A stretch of 64,000 nt of DNA from Strigamia acuminata (taxonomy: Eukaryota; Arthropoda; Chilopoda; Geophilomorpha; Linotaeniidae). Below the pieces are notes generated by a model. The model was not told where the DNA came from. It saw only the letters and a list, made by a program, of their open reading frames with translations, and searched no databases. The translations under genes were made by a program, and so were the position numbers. Location of the stretch: contig OX442324.1 of NCBI GenBank assembly GCA_949358305.1, positions 1,663,501-1,727,500 on the forward strand, read 5' to 3'. Shown here one piece after another: positions 19,078 through 28,760 of the stretch. Position 1 is the stretch's first letter; each line of letters starts with the position of its first letter.

Positions 19078-22000
19078 ATCAACCGGTCTCCACAAGCGTA
19101 AAACGTGTGGAATCAACAAGACGTGCTCCACCCGACATCATCCTCGACGAGAACATTTCCGAGAGGATTATTCCAACAACAACTACTTCTTCTACCACTC
19201 CTAGTGAGTCTAAACCAGGAATTAGTGTTGTATCGTCCACACTTCCATCTTCATCACCGATAGTGACGAATCAACGGAAAACTTCAGTTTTGCAACCTGT
19301 GGCTTTCCAACTAGCATCTGGACCTGTTTCAAAGTCGACAGCCTTGCAAGCTGCGACTGCACAGAAACAAATCACCAAGAATGTGAGTAAAAACTTTAAA
19401 CTACCTATTATTAAGCCTACTTCCAGTGTCAATTCAGCGGAAGCGCCCAAGGAAGTGATCGCTCCAATGAAGGTATCTTTTGTTATGTTGACGTCGGAAG
19501 AGCTTAAAGAATCTCAAGAACCGATTATTGAAATAACACGCGCCGATAGATTGCGCAGAGAAGCTCCGTGCGTAAAAATATCTTGGGCAAATGTGTCATT
19601 TACCGCGCTTTTGGATTCAGGTGCCCAAACTTGCATCATGAGCGAGGAATTATTTCAACAACTTCACGAAAAAATGGGACTCGAATTTATTAATTTACAT
19701 GAAAAGGTACAGGTCGCATCCGGACACGTGGTTACTGCTTCAAAATCAGTGACGCTTGCGTTGCGAGCGCCGTTAGGAGTAGTGAAATTTGTGTGTTTGG
19801 TGTTGCCTGACGCCAAAAATGACTTGATCCTCGGACGAGACTTTAACCAAGCGGTCGGAGCAACCATCGATCATGGAAGGAGCCAGTGGAGCTTGGCCGG
19901 CTCAGATGAAATTCGTAAATTCGTGACCTATGAAGACGCCAAAAAATCCGAGTCAATTCTCGTATTCCCAATGGCACCGGAGGAACTGGATAAATCAGCA
20001 ACTCCACTAGCTAAAATAAGTGAGATTGTTCCAAATAAAATACTCAAGAAGCTTGCGCCACCCAGTGACGTTAACTGTATGCTGCTGTTACACCAACCAT
20101 TGAAAAATGAGGTTTTTGAGTATCCAAACGACGACTCACAAAGACAAGTAAAGACAATTAGGCATCGCAGTCGAACAACGTGGTCGAACATCTGGTCACC
20201 GAAACGAAGGGAAACTTCGAGAACTTCGAGTAAAGTAAAAAAGACAATTTCTCGTAAGTTAACTTTAAGCCAATTTCGTCGATTGCGCCGCCTTCGTCAT
20301 AAATTGAATGTTATTCGTCCCCTCGCCAAACAATTGATTGCGCAACGAGCCAAAGACATTAACGACAAAAGGAAGTTAATTAACGACTCCAGCACAACTG
20401 CGCAACCTACTAATGGTGAGAACGACTCAAATTCAAATGTTTACAACATCAACTTTTTGCAGTACCAACCTAGTGAGAATCCGACCGATCTCGATTGGAT
20501 TTATCACCAGTTATGGAACCATCTGACTGTTACGCAAATCAAACTACTAATTGAAACTTTACAGCCAATTTCACAGATTTTCCGAGAGGAAGTCGGTTTA
20601 TGTAATAATACGGAATATGAAGTTAATCTAAAACCGGATTTTCGTCCGATTCATGTTCCCGTACGACCCGTAAACCCTGCGAAAAAGGCAATTATTGACA
20701 AGTACATCGACAAGAAACTTCAACAAGGGATCATTCGCCGTTCACAAAGTGATTGCGCCGTCGCCCCAGTGGTCGTGCCCAAGAAGACCGGGGAATGGAG
20801 GACAGCAATGGACTTCAGACCCATTAATGCGCAAACAATTCCGGATGTGTATCCACTTCCGGACATAGACAATATATTTGCGTATTTAGGTGGTGCACAT
20901 TGGTTCTCGATAATCGACGGGCGCGAGGCCTTTCACCAAATTGGAGTGCGCAAGGGAGATGAGCGATTCTTGGCCTTCATAACACATAGAGGACTGTTCG
21001 AATACGTTCGTATGCCCTTTGGCCCCATCAACGGCCCTGCAACACTCCAAAGAGCGATGAATAAGACCTTGGCCAAATATTTATATAAATTCGTATTTGT
21101 ATACATTGATGATGTTATTATTTTTAGCAAAACATTTGAGGAGCATGTTCAACATCTGCGCCTCGTTTTGGAAGAATTATTTAATGCTGGTTTCACCATG
21201 AACGCCAACAAGACCGAGCTCTGTCAACAGCGCCTCGAAGTTTTGGGCCACATCGTGGAATCTGGTCAGATTTCTCCAAATCCGAAAAAAGTGTCAGCTA
21301 TCCAAAATTATCCTGCGCCAACAAATTTGCGCGAGTTACAACGTTTCAAAGGTATGGTGGGTTATTATCAATCTTTTATTGCGAACTTTTCCAAGACAAG
21401 TGAGGTATTCCGACCATTACTCAAAAAAGATGCTGTTTGGCATTGGAACGAAGCGCAACAAGAAGCTTTTGATTATCTTAAAGATCAAATAGCGACTCCA
21501 ACGCTGAAAAGACGTTTTCCCAGCTGGAAAAAGCCATTCATCCTCCAAACAGATGCAAGCTACTCCGGTTTGGGATCGGCTTTGATGCAACTAAATGACG
21601 CAGGAGAAAGAATTCCAATAGCTTTCGCTTCTCGTGCGCTTAACAGTGCTGAAAAAAACTATAATGTGACTGAAATTGAATGCCTAGCAGCCGTGTGGGC
21701 GGTGAAACGTTTCCGCGCTTATTTAGAAATGATGCCATTTTATTTGGAGAGTGATCATCGTTCTTTAAAGTGGTTATTTCAACAAAGAGAGCCAACTGGC
21801 CGACTTGCTCGTTGGGTACTCTCATTAAGCGAGTACAAATTCACTTTCCTGCACTGTTCGGGATGCAAGAATCGAGTGGCGGACGCTTTAAGCAGAGCAC
21901 CAGTCGATCCACCCGAACATGACGAGGAGGATGACAGTCCACTCGTCGATGAAGCCTGCTACACAGCATATTTTGATGACTGTAACCAATGGCCAGCATT

Positions 22001-24689
22001 GTCCATCATTACTGAGTTGCCAAAAGACATTAATAGACAATTTAAGAAAATGTTCAAAGATAAATTCATTAAATCAACTTTAATTTCAGCCATTTCTCCA
22101 ACTAAACCAAAGAAAGGAAAAAGGAAATCCCTCATTCCTCGTCGAATTACAACGACCACGACACCATCAACTGCGCCAACTCAAATTGCGCAACCTACTT
22201 CAACAGCCGCGTCAACTCCAGTTGCGCAACCAACTCAACAAACAACTCCAGTAACACCACCCTTAATTTCACCTAATTCTCCATCAGCTCGTGTTTCAGT
22301 GCCACTTCGAGCGCGCAGACAACATTCGTTGATTCCGATATTAACGAAGAAAAGAGGACGACCACGTAAAATTATGATAATTCCAGTACTCTCCCCTCGC
22401 GCCAAACGTGCTATTGCGACAAGGACTCGAGCTAGACTAAGGGATCCCACTTTAGTTCCGAAAATATCTCCAAAACTACCGAGATATGGAGCTAATATAA
22501 AGAAATGGAAACAACCAAAATTATTAAAGGCACAGAGAGTCGGAAAAGGCAAAAGGACGCCGAAAGCACCTCGTTTAGTAGTTTCACCTATTCCAACAGC
22601 CCTTCCTAGTCCTATTCCTGTTCCCATTCCTACACCAATTCCTATTCCCCCAGTACCAACACTCCCTATTCCACCACCGAAAGGACCAACCAGAAAGTCA
22701 TCTGGAATCCCTTCTCATATTTTACCCCCGCGTAAAAAACCCATTATTACACCAAAATCAACTCCTGTTTCCAAAATACCTACTCCACCAATTCCTAGAC
22801 CTAAAGGACGACCCCGAAAGTCAGCTGGAATTCCTTCTCATATTTTGCCACCAAGACCAAAACCTACACCAAAATCAACTCCTGTCCAAATTCCAAATTT
22901 TCCGACACCTTCTCCCACACAATCCATTCCAATATCGCAATCTCCTATTCCTCCAACCTCTCCTGCGTCTTCGCCGTCAACGATAACTGATACAGCACCG
23001 ACTGTGCCACCAGTGTTTGACCCCGGACCAGGACCTTCTGGACTCCAACTCCCCGATGGATACCCTTCTGAGCCGGACTCCGACACGTCGTCATCCGACA
23101 CAGACAGTTTTAGCCCGATTCGGGATTTTCCTTCACCGGTGGAGTATCCAGTGCCAAGAGGTGGAACGCCTCGAACTCCGACGAGACTGCGCCCGAGATC
23201 TGAACGAACATTTACAGAATCAAACAGAAGGCTCACTGAAGCGGAGCAACAGGCTGAATTGGAACACGAACCACCTATTGAACATCCACCATTTGAAATG
23301 TTACCGGATGCCGCTGAAATAATAGCCGCACAGAGACAAGATCCGTGGTCGCGTGAGTTGATATACTACTTAACTGCTCAAATGCTGCCGGTCGATCCAG
23401 TCGAAGCTGCGCAAGTTCAAAAAAGCGCGCAAAATTTTGGTATGCATAAAGATATGTTGTGTCGTTTTCCACCCGTTCATATTAATGAAATTCGAAAAAG
23501 GCGTCAAATTTATCTCCCCTTTGAATTGCGCGAGCGATATTTCCGCGCAATGCATTACCCTCCAGTAGTGGGACACATGGGAAGAGAGAAAACACTCCAT
23601 CGTTTAAAGACGCGTGTGTATTGGCCCAAAATGAGAGAAGATGTCCAAACATGGATCCAGGTTTGCGAGGCTTGTCAACGCGCGAAACCATTAAATCGCT
23701 TGCCTTATGGCAAAATGATAATGTCGAGAGCGCGCCACTTGTTTTCCGCAATATACATTGATTACTATGGCAAAAAACCACGTTCAGTGGGCGGCCATTG
23801 CTACGCCTTTGTAATGGTCGACTCAGCGAGTCGTTGGTTAGACGTAAGACTAACAGAAGATTCGACTATCGCAACTTCAGTTGCGCAAATTCAGAAATTT
23901 ACGAAACGCTGGGGTTTCCCCAAAATCATTATCAGCGACAATGCCCCCGCGTTCAGGTCACCTGAGTTTCGCAGCCAAATCCAGCAATTAGGCGCAGTAA
24001 ATCGCTACACTGCAGCGTACCACCCCCAAGGCAACATTGCCGAACGTCTGAACCAATCCTTAAAGAACTGCATTTTAGCTTACATAGACGACCACGACAG
24101 GTGGGATGTAAATATCGGCTATTTTGTTTTGGCAATTAATTCGGCGTACCAAATTTCGTTAAAGTATTCTCCATTTAAGTTAGTTACAGGCCAAGAAGCC
24201 AGATTCCCTGGTGATATTGATAGTGACACAGATGACGGGGAACCTTTACCACCTTCTGAGGCTGAAAACCTTCATGAGCAAATGCGCACCATGCGAGAAA
24301 GGGCGATGAACAATTTGCGCGAATCCCAGATCCGCCACAAAAAATGGTTCGATTTAAAACGTCGCGCTCATGATTTTCGCCCTGGCGACTGGGTGACGTT
24401 GCGCAATCGGCAACCCTCTTCCGCCGACAGACAGTTTGCAGCAGGCTTACGCCAGCGAACTGAGGGAGTCTATATCATTCACAAATTGGTGGGTCCCAAC
24501 ACTGTCATCTTAATGGACCAAAATGGCAGAAAAACACAACCATACAACGTTGTTGAACTTCGCCATTGGCATTTTGCGCAAATTAATTTTCTAACCCTGA
24601 AAGATGTCGAAATCATCGACAAACATGTCGAAAATTATACTGCTAACACACTAGATATTTTCACTGCTTATTTTCTTTCTTTCAAGTAA
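18978..24689 (+). CDS. pol: Gypsy-B Pol polyprotein (PR-RT-RNase H-linker-INT)
   Basis: About 1900 residues, in the -1 frame relative to gag (the frame opens near the overlap; the ATG at 18978 is not necessarily used). Protease: LLDSGAQTCIM, active D near residue 213. RT: DFRPINAQTIPD, RMPFGPINGPA, FVYIDDVIIF with YIDD at 709-712. RNase H: LQTDASYSGLGSAL, TEIECLAAVWA, ESDHRSLKWL, RVADALSR (to about 980). Then a long P/T/K-rich linker (about 980-1440). Integrase: HHCC zinc finger (AMHYPPVVGHMGREKT, CEACQRAK), core D (IDYYGKK), D (IISDNAPAF), E (NIAERLNQS), and a C-terminal FRPGDWVTLRNR module. No stop interrupts it. Confidence 0.93.
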   Translation: MAPHLSCVLQSFREAGKLRRPEVPTTGGARPQVNQPVSTSVKRVESTRRAPPDIILDENISERIIPTTTTSSTTPSESKPGISVVSSTLPSSSPIVTNQRKTSVLQPVAFQLASGPVSKSTALQAATAQKQITKNVSKNFKLPIIKPTSSVNSAEAPKEVIAPMKVSFVMLTSEELKESQEPIIEITRADRLRREAPCVKISWANVSFTALLDSGAQTCIMSEELFQQLHEKMGLEFINLHEKVQVASGHVVTASKSVTLALRAPLGVVKFVCLVLPDAKNDLILGRDFNQAVGATIDHGRSQWSLAGSDEIRKFVTYEDAKKSESILVFPMAPEELDKSATPLAKISEIVPNKILKKLAPPSDVNCMLLLHQPLKNEVFEYPNDDSQRQVKTIRHRSRTTWSNIWSPKRRETSRTSSKVKKTISRKLTLSQFRRLRRLRHKLNVIRPLAKQLIAQRAKDINDKRKLINDSSTTAQPTNGENDSNSNVYNINFLQYQPSENPTDLDWIYHQLWNHLTVTQIKLLIETLQPISQIFREEVGLCNNTEYEVNLKPDFRPIHVPVRPVNPAKKAIIDKYIDKKLQQGIIRRSQSDCAVAPVVVPKKTGEWRTAMDFRPINAQTIPDVYPLPDIDNIFAYLGGAHWFSIIDGREAFHQIGVRKGDERFLAFITHRGLFEYVRMPFGPINGPATLQRAMNKTLAKYLYKFVFVYIDDVIIFSKTFEEHVQHLRLVLEELFNAGFTMNANKTELCQQRLEVLGHIVESGQISPNPKKVSAIQNYPAPTNLRELQRFKGMVGYYQSFIANFSKTSEVFRPLLKKDAVWHWNEAQQEAFDYLKDQIATPTLKRRFPSWKKPFILQTDASYSGLGSALMQLNDAGERIPIAFASRALNSAEKNYNVTEIECLAAVWAVKRFRAYLEMMPFYLESDHRSLKWLFQQREPTGRLARWVLSLSEYKFTFLHCSGCKNRVADALSRAPVDPPEHDEEDDSPLVDEACYTAYFDDCNQWPALSIITELPKDINRQFKKMFKDKFIKSTLISAISPTKPKKGKRKSLIPRRITTTTTPSTAPTQIAQPTSTAASTPVAQPTQQTTPVTPPLISPNSPSARVSVPLRARRQHSLIPILTKKRGRPRKIMIIPVLSPRAKRAIATRTRARLRDPTLVPKISPKLPRYGANIKKWKQPKLLKAQRVGKGKRTPKAPRLVVSPIPTALPSPIPVPIPTPIPIPPVPTLPIPPPKGPTRKSSGIPSHILPPRKKPIITPKSTPVSKIPTPPIPRPKGRPRKSAGIPSHILPPRPKPTPKSTPVQIPNFPTPSPTQSIPISQSPIPPTSPASSPSTITDTAPTVPPVFDPGPGPSGLQLPDGYPSEPDSDTSSSDTDSFSPIRDFPSPVEYPVPRGGTPRTPTRLRPRSERTFTESNRRLTEAEQQAELEHEPPIEHPPFEMLPDAAEIIAAQRQDPWSRELIYYLTAQMLPVDPVEAAQVQKSAQNFGMHKDMLCRFPPVHINEIRKRRQIYLPFELRERYFRAMHYPPVVGHMGREKTLHRLKTRVYWPKMREDVQTWIQVCEACQRAKPLNRLPYGKMIMSRARHLFSAIYIDYYGKKPRSVGGHCYAFVMVDSASRWLDVRLTEDSTIATSVAQIQKFTKRWGFPKIIISDNAPAFRSPEFRSQIQQLGAVNRYTAAYHPQGNIAERLNQSLKNCILAYIDDHDRWDVNIGYFVLAINSAYQISLKYSPFKLVTGQEARFPGDIDSDTDDGEPLPPSEAENLHEQMRTMRERAMNNLRESQIRHKKWFDLKRRAHDFRPGDWVTLRNRQPSSADRQFAAGLRQRTEGVYIIHKLVGPNTVILMDQNGRKTQPYNVVELRHWHFAQINFLTLKDVEIIDKHVENYTANTLDIFTAYFLSFK
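19023..19029 (+). promoter_or_regulatory. Possible -1 frameshift region between gag and pol
   Basis: The gag and pol frames overlap about 18978-19077, pol in -1. The nearest slippery-like heptamer in the gag frame is g gaa aac at 19023-19029; it is not a canonical X XXY YYZ site. The overlap is seen; the exact site is inference. Confidence 0.3.
22345..22870 (+). other. AT-hook-like linker inside Gypsy-B Pol
   Basis: Within the RNase H-integrase linker there are two GRP-centred basic motifs, KKRGRPRK (about 22347-22370) and PKGRPRKS (about 22800-22823), matching the AT-hook core that binds the minor groove of AT-rich DNA. The motif RKSxGIPSHILPPR occurs twice (about 22692 and 22815), so this part arose by internal duplication. 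Confidence 0.75.
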
Positions 24690-24706
24690 TTTTTCATTTT
24701 ATTTTT

Positions 24707-24749
<43 letters not shown>

Positions 24750-25424
24750 CAAAGTAATCCGGTGTAATTCCATCGTTACTTTAAAGAAAAATTTCATTTA
24801 TGTTTTTATGTTTCTTTATTCTTAAATATTTTATGTTTTACGTTATTCGTTTTACGTTTCATATTTGTTCACTTCAAAATTGACTAAGTCCATTTCCAGT
24901 GAGGACAAAACTGCCCACTAGAGTGTGACACTTTTAATTGCATTTTCAAAACACCACGTGTTTAGATTATTTATTTTCCCAATTTATTATTTCAACCTAG
25001 TTATATGTACCTATGAGTGTTTAGATTTGCATATGCTAAACTTTCTCATTGAAGATCAATGTTAAATTTGACTATTTCTTCTAGAACATTCATTTACGAT
25101 CTTTCGTTAACTTCCAATTCTTCACAGTAGAGTTCGTCGTTCTATTAAAACAGTTACGACTATAGTCTCTAACACCCACACCTTATACCCATGTGCTCAT
25201 ATGACACCTGTGTGAGAAAGTTCTCGAAGCGTTTGACACTTGTACATTCTTCTCCTATGGATTAACTTCATGTGTTGACTTTCGTGTTTTGTGTTGTGTG
25301 CGCGTTCATAATTTGCGCAATTCTAATTGTAAGTAACGTTTGTGATATGTCCATTGTTTCAATTTGTGTATATAACCCCAATGATTGAAATCAATTAGGC
25401 ACAATTACATCTAGTTGAGACAAC
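24690..25424 (+). other. Gypsy-B pol-ORF3 intergenic region with A40 tract
   Basis: Non-coding, AT-rich. A pure run of 40 A lies at 24708-24747, 19 bases after the pol stop codon. No gene is seen. It ends with the candidate ORF3 promoter segment (25366-25424). Confidence 0.7.
25365..25374 (+). promoter_or_regulatory. TATA-like motif upstream of ORF3
   Basis: gtgtatataa lies about 55 bases before the ORF3 ATG (25425), a spacing that could place transcription start just upstream of the ORF. An internal promoter is inferred; splicing from the LTR is the alternative. Confidence 0.35.
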
Positions 25425-28208
25425 ATGGCCGACAAACATGTGTGTCGTTGCAAAGAGGATTTTCCGGGCGAACCCTACCCGAAGAACTTTGCCGAACCGC
25501 CACTCCACGCAGTCGGGCCGCCCAAATTTCCATGCTGGCATCCGAACGACCCCCGTGAACACAGCTATCCGAACTTTGAGATATGCCCGGTTTGTTCCGG
25601 ATACGGGTACGAATTAATTGTTTCAGGCGTGGATAAGACTTGCCGAGCGTGTGACGGGCGGGGTGATCTTCGACGCGGATTTCATCGTGTGTGGATGCGC
25701 CAGATTTATGGCTGGTGCCTGTTTCGTCGTGTGCAGGACAAAGTTTACCTAATCGGGGTGGAGTTTCCACAATTTCGGCCACCAAACGGTACACCATCCA
25801 TGGTACAAAGATTCCGCGCCGGTCATTTCAAATATTGGCATCGACTCCAGCGAGAGGCGCGACAAGCGAGGATCGTGCCCAGAAGTTGGATTTACCCGAC
25901 AGCTGAGTTAATGCGCGTTACATTTGCGCAAGTGCCGAATTTGCTCGCCGACGAAATCGCCGGTTTGGACCCGATGGACCAGGAGCAGCGGGAAGTTGAC
26001 GAGGCACAACCAACATTGCCCCAATTCTTCCACAGTTTCCCTGGGACCGATGCGAGTCTTCAAGAGCAGATCAGCATTGCATTAGAGTCGCTGGGAGACC
26101 TCGCCACTATCGACGACAACTCTGACACCGCGCTGCCATATTTTTATCAACGTAGGCCACCATGCTCGATAAATCGAAATCCTAATCGAGAGCAGCAACT
26201 CGCCATCAAGGTGCGCAACACTTTGGCAACCTCATCGTCAACGCTCCCGCACGATCCAACTCGCGACACGGAGACGGAACAATTCGTGCCCAGACCTTCG
26301 GCCGAGACGATTGCCAAGGCAGCCGAAAAGATGGCGACGCTCACCATTACCACCAAGGAGGACACCGAAAGTTTGTACTCTAATTCCACCGTGTCTAATG
26401 TTGAATTTTCAACTCCACCAACAGAAATGGCGCTACGACCAGTGCCACAACTGCAATTCATCCCTGAATCACCTGTGTTAGCGGACGATTCTGCGCAAGA
26501 AACATTGCGCAAAGAGAACATGGACGATTCTCAACAATCTATCTCAGCCGCTAGACTTCCGGAATTCGATGTGCAATCCACCATGAGTGTGACCCCGTCG
26601 ATTCTGGACATCACGAATGAAATTCGCGGTGGTGTTCCCACCGCCAAAATAAGTGATGTGCGCAGACTGGAACGAAAGATGATTGACATTCGCGACATCA
26701 ACATACCGTCTGCCAAAACTGACTTTTCTCGGCCACGCGGACCGCCATTGAGCGCTAGACTGACACCAGCCGTAAACGCGCCGTCATCAGCGTCAACGCC
26801 GAGTTTACAAATTAACCCTGATATTGACAATTTAAATATTAATTTATCTGCCGATCTTTTTCCAGCTTCGACCATCTCTGCTGCTTCGGCCGATGTATTC
26901 TCACAAACGTACACGATCTCACCAATTGCACCAGCAACTGAAGTTCCATCGTGTCAGCAGGCAAAACTTTCAAAAGTTCCAACTTTGCCGGTGACGCCGA
27001 TTACTTATGCGCAATTTCCTGGGCGCAATGTAACTACGACAACGACGTCCGGCGCCAACTTTAACATGTCAACCACCACGGCTGCCACCGCCAAGATTCC
27101 CGTAACCTCGACTAGCGTTTCGAGCACATCATCTTACCGGTCTCGACTCGATTGCGCAATTCCAAACATCGGAACTGGACTCTCATTCAAAAAAGTCGCT
27201 TCTCGTTGCGATTTGGCTTTCGATAAGTATGGAGTAACCCAAAAACCCGCCAACTCGTTCGAAGTCATTGAAGAATTTCTACGAAAATACGAGGTACAGA
27301 TCTCCATTGAGGGACCCGGAGTGTCCCAAACTCGCTTCCAAATTCCATGGAAGGCCTGGAATGCGCTTATTACCTTCATGATGGTGGAGGATTTCAGCAT
27401 TTACCAGGGAGACTTCCGTATAACCCAGAAGGAGATGATGGACAGGCGGCCCCACATCGCGCGCCAAGTTGCAAAACGAATGTCCGAATGTGGCACATAC
27501 GATTCCGAGACAGCAATCGAGATGCTCGTGTGGATTTTGCATCGAGAAATCTCCGTCCATCTTTACAAGATTCAGGATACCAGGGACTATCACAACATGA
27601 TGGAGGAGAAGAGACGCCAAGAACGAGACGCGGAATTCGAATTGGAAAAAACTCGAGTTGCAGAAGCCCACCGCAAAGCAGCCGAACGTGAAGCTCGTGA
27701 ACAAGCAGAACAAGAGGAAGAAAAGAGACGGTCGGATGAATTGCGCCTTCAAGAATTGCGCAATCTGATGACGGATTCAGGATTTTACCCGATGACCGCA
27801 CCATCTATCCCACCAGCCCAAGGATCACAAATTTGGGATGACACGCCTCCTCGCATCACCTTGGAACTGCTCCCCAGTTTGTTGCCACCAGCTGCGGTCG
27901 AGTGTAATTTCGCAAATGCCAATGGACCATGTCTCCAGTTTGGGATGTCTGCTGCGTCGGTTCGCCAACTTTTTCAATCCCTCGCGTCTGCCGACCTCCG
28001 TATGAGACCAGAGGAGGCCAAACCCCTCCTCCATTCCTTGTATCTCCGATACGGAGAACTCTTTTTAGATCACTGCAAAAATGAAATTAACAGGCAAGGT
28101 GCCACAAACTACCGGGACGCCATGAGAGTTGTGGTTAACGTAGCTCTCAACATGATAAAATCATTTCGGATGCCGGCCCCGTGTAGAACCTTGTCAGGTA
28201 ATTCTTAA
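25425..28208 (+). CDS. Gypsy-B ORF3, unknown 927-residue protein with a CxxCxGxG zinc-finger pair
   Basis: I do not recognise this protein. It is a complete ORF inside the element, between pol and the 3' LTR, where env would lie, but it has no signal peptide, furin site or membrane segment. The N-terminus is Cys-rich (CRC at 7-9) with two motifs, CPVCSGYG (54-61) and CRACDGRG (73-80), like the DnaJ-type zinc repeat; there is no J domain. Residues about 230-570 are S/T/P-rich and low in complexity. Residues about 590-715 look globular (WKAWNALITFMMVEDF, ETAIEMLVWILHREI). A charged helix (EEKRRQERDAEFELEK and on, about 725-785) predicts a coiled coil. A C-terminal globular part ends at 927. It could be an accessory nucleic-acid-binding protein or a diverged structural protein. 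Confidence 0.85.
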   Translation: MADKHVCRCKEDFPGEPYPKNFAEPPLHAVGPPKFPCWHPNDPREHSYPNFEICPVCSGYGYELIVSGVDKTCRACDGRGDLRRGFHRVWMRQIYGWCLFRRVQDKVYLIGVEFPQFRPPNGTPSMVQRFRAGHFKYWHRLQREARQARIVPRSWIYPTAELMRVTFAQVPNLLADEIAGLDPMDQEQREVDEAQPTLPQFFHSFPGTDASLQEQISIALESLGDLATIDDNSDTALPYFYQRRPPCSINRNPNREQQLAIKVRNTLATSSSTLPHDPTRDTETEQFVPRPSAETIAKAAEKMATLTITTKEDTESLYSNSTVSNVEFSTPPTEMALRPVPQLQFIPESPVLADDSAQETLRKENMDDSQQSISAARLPEFDVQSTMSVTPSILDITNEIRGGVPTAKISDVRRLERKMIDIRDINIPSAKTDFSRPRGPPLSARLTPAVNAPSSASTPSLQINPDIDNLNINLSADLFPASTISAASADVFSQTYTISPIAPATEVPSCQQAKLSKVPTLPVTPITYAQFPGRNVTTTTTSGANFNMSTTTAATAKIPVTSTSVSSTSSYRSRLDCAIPNIGTGLSFKKVASRCDLAFDKYGVTQKPANSFEVIEEFLRKYEVQISIEGPGVSQTRFQIPWKAWNALITFMMVEDFSIYQGDFRITQKEMMDRRPHIARQVAKRMSECGTYDSETAIEMLVWILHREISVHLYKIQDTRDYHNMMEEKRRQERDAEFELEKTRVAEAHRKAAEREAREQAEQEEEKRRSDELRLQELRNLMTDSGFYPMTAPSIPPAQGSQIWDDTPPRITLELLPSLLPPAAVECNFANANGPCLQFGMSAASVRQLFQSLASADLRMRPEEAKPLLHSLYLRYGELFLDHCKNEINRQGATNYRDAMRVVVNVALNMIKSFRMPAPCRTLSGNS

Positions 28209-28382
28209 TAAACAATAACAATTTCTTCAAATTAGATATTCTACGGTGACAATAACATCACTCGGAAAACCGTAGGACCACCTATTTTGCGCCACCATTC
28301 TCTTTGCGCAATCAAACCAACAAATCACCACCAAAAGTGTCTTTCATCACTTCTACTCATTCAACGATGTGAGAATACTTCC

Positions 28383-28760
28383 TTACAGCGCCCGTGTAAA
28401 ATTCCTCAACTGAGTTACGGAACTGGTCTTATTCTCATCCTCACATATGAGTTAGAGGTAAAGTGTATTTCAGCTCAGCTATTCGTTTAGTGCTACGAGA
28501 GCAACTCCTTATAGCGCCCGCCTAAAATTTCTCTACGGAGTTGCGGAACTGGTTTTGTTTCTCGCCACCATTACGGATGCGAATGAAGTATTTCATCATA
28601 AAAATTCATCTCACACGTCCTAGAGCATCAATTTCTTATAGCGCCCTCCTAAAATTTCTCTACGGAGTTGAGGAACTGATTTTGTACTCTGGCCGTTGTG
28701 TTTGTGTTTCTCATCATCATCATTTTGTGTTAAGTGTTTTTCAACAAGTGTAATATTCCA
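28383..28760 (+). repeat. Three imperfect 126-bp tandem units in the Gypsy-B 3' region
   Basis: Units start at 28383, 28509 and 28636 (tta[c/t]agcgccc, then taaaatt, ctca/ctac, gagttgcggaactgg). The first half of the unit is the best conserved. The spacing of 126 and 127 bases shows tandem duplication; conservation of the first half suggests a functional element such as a structured RNA (inference). Confidence 0.85.

Noticed and set aside
25425-28208. ORF3 as an envelope gene or as a DnaJ co-chaperone.
   Set aside because: No signal peptide or membrane segment, and no J domain; only the CxxCxGxG pattern resembles DnaJ.
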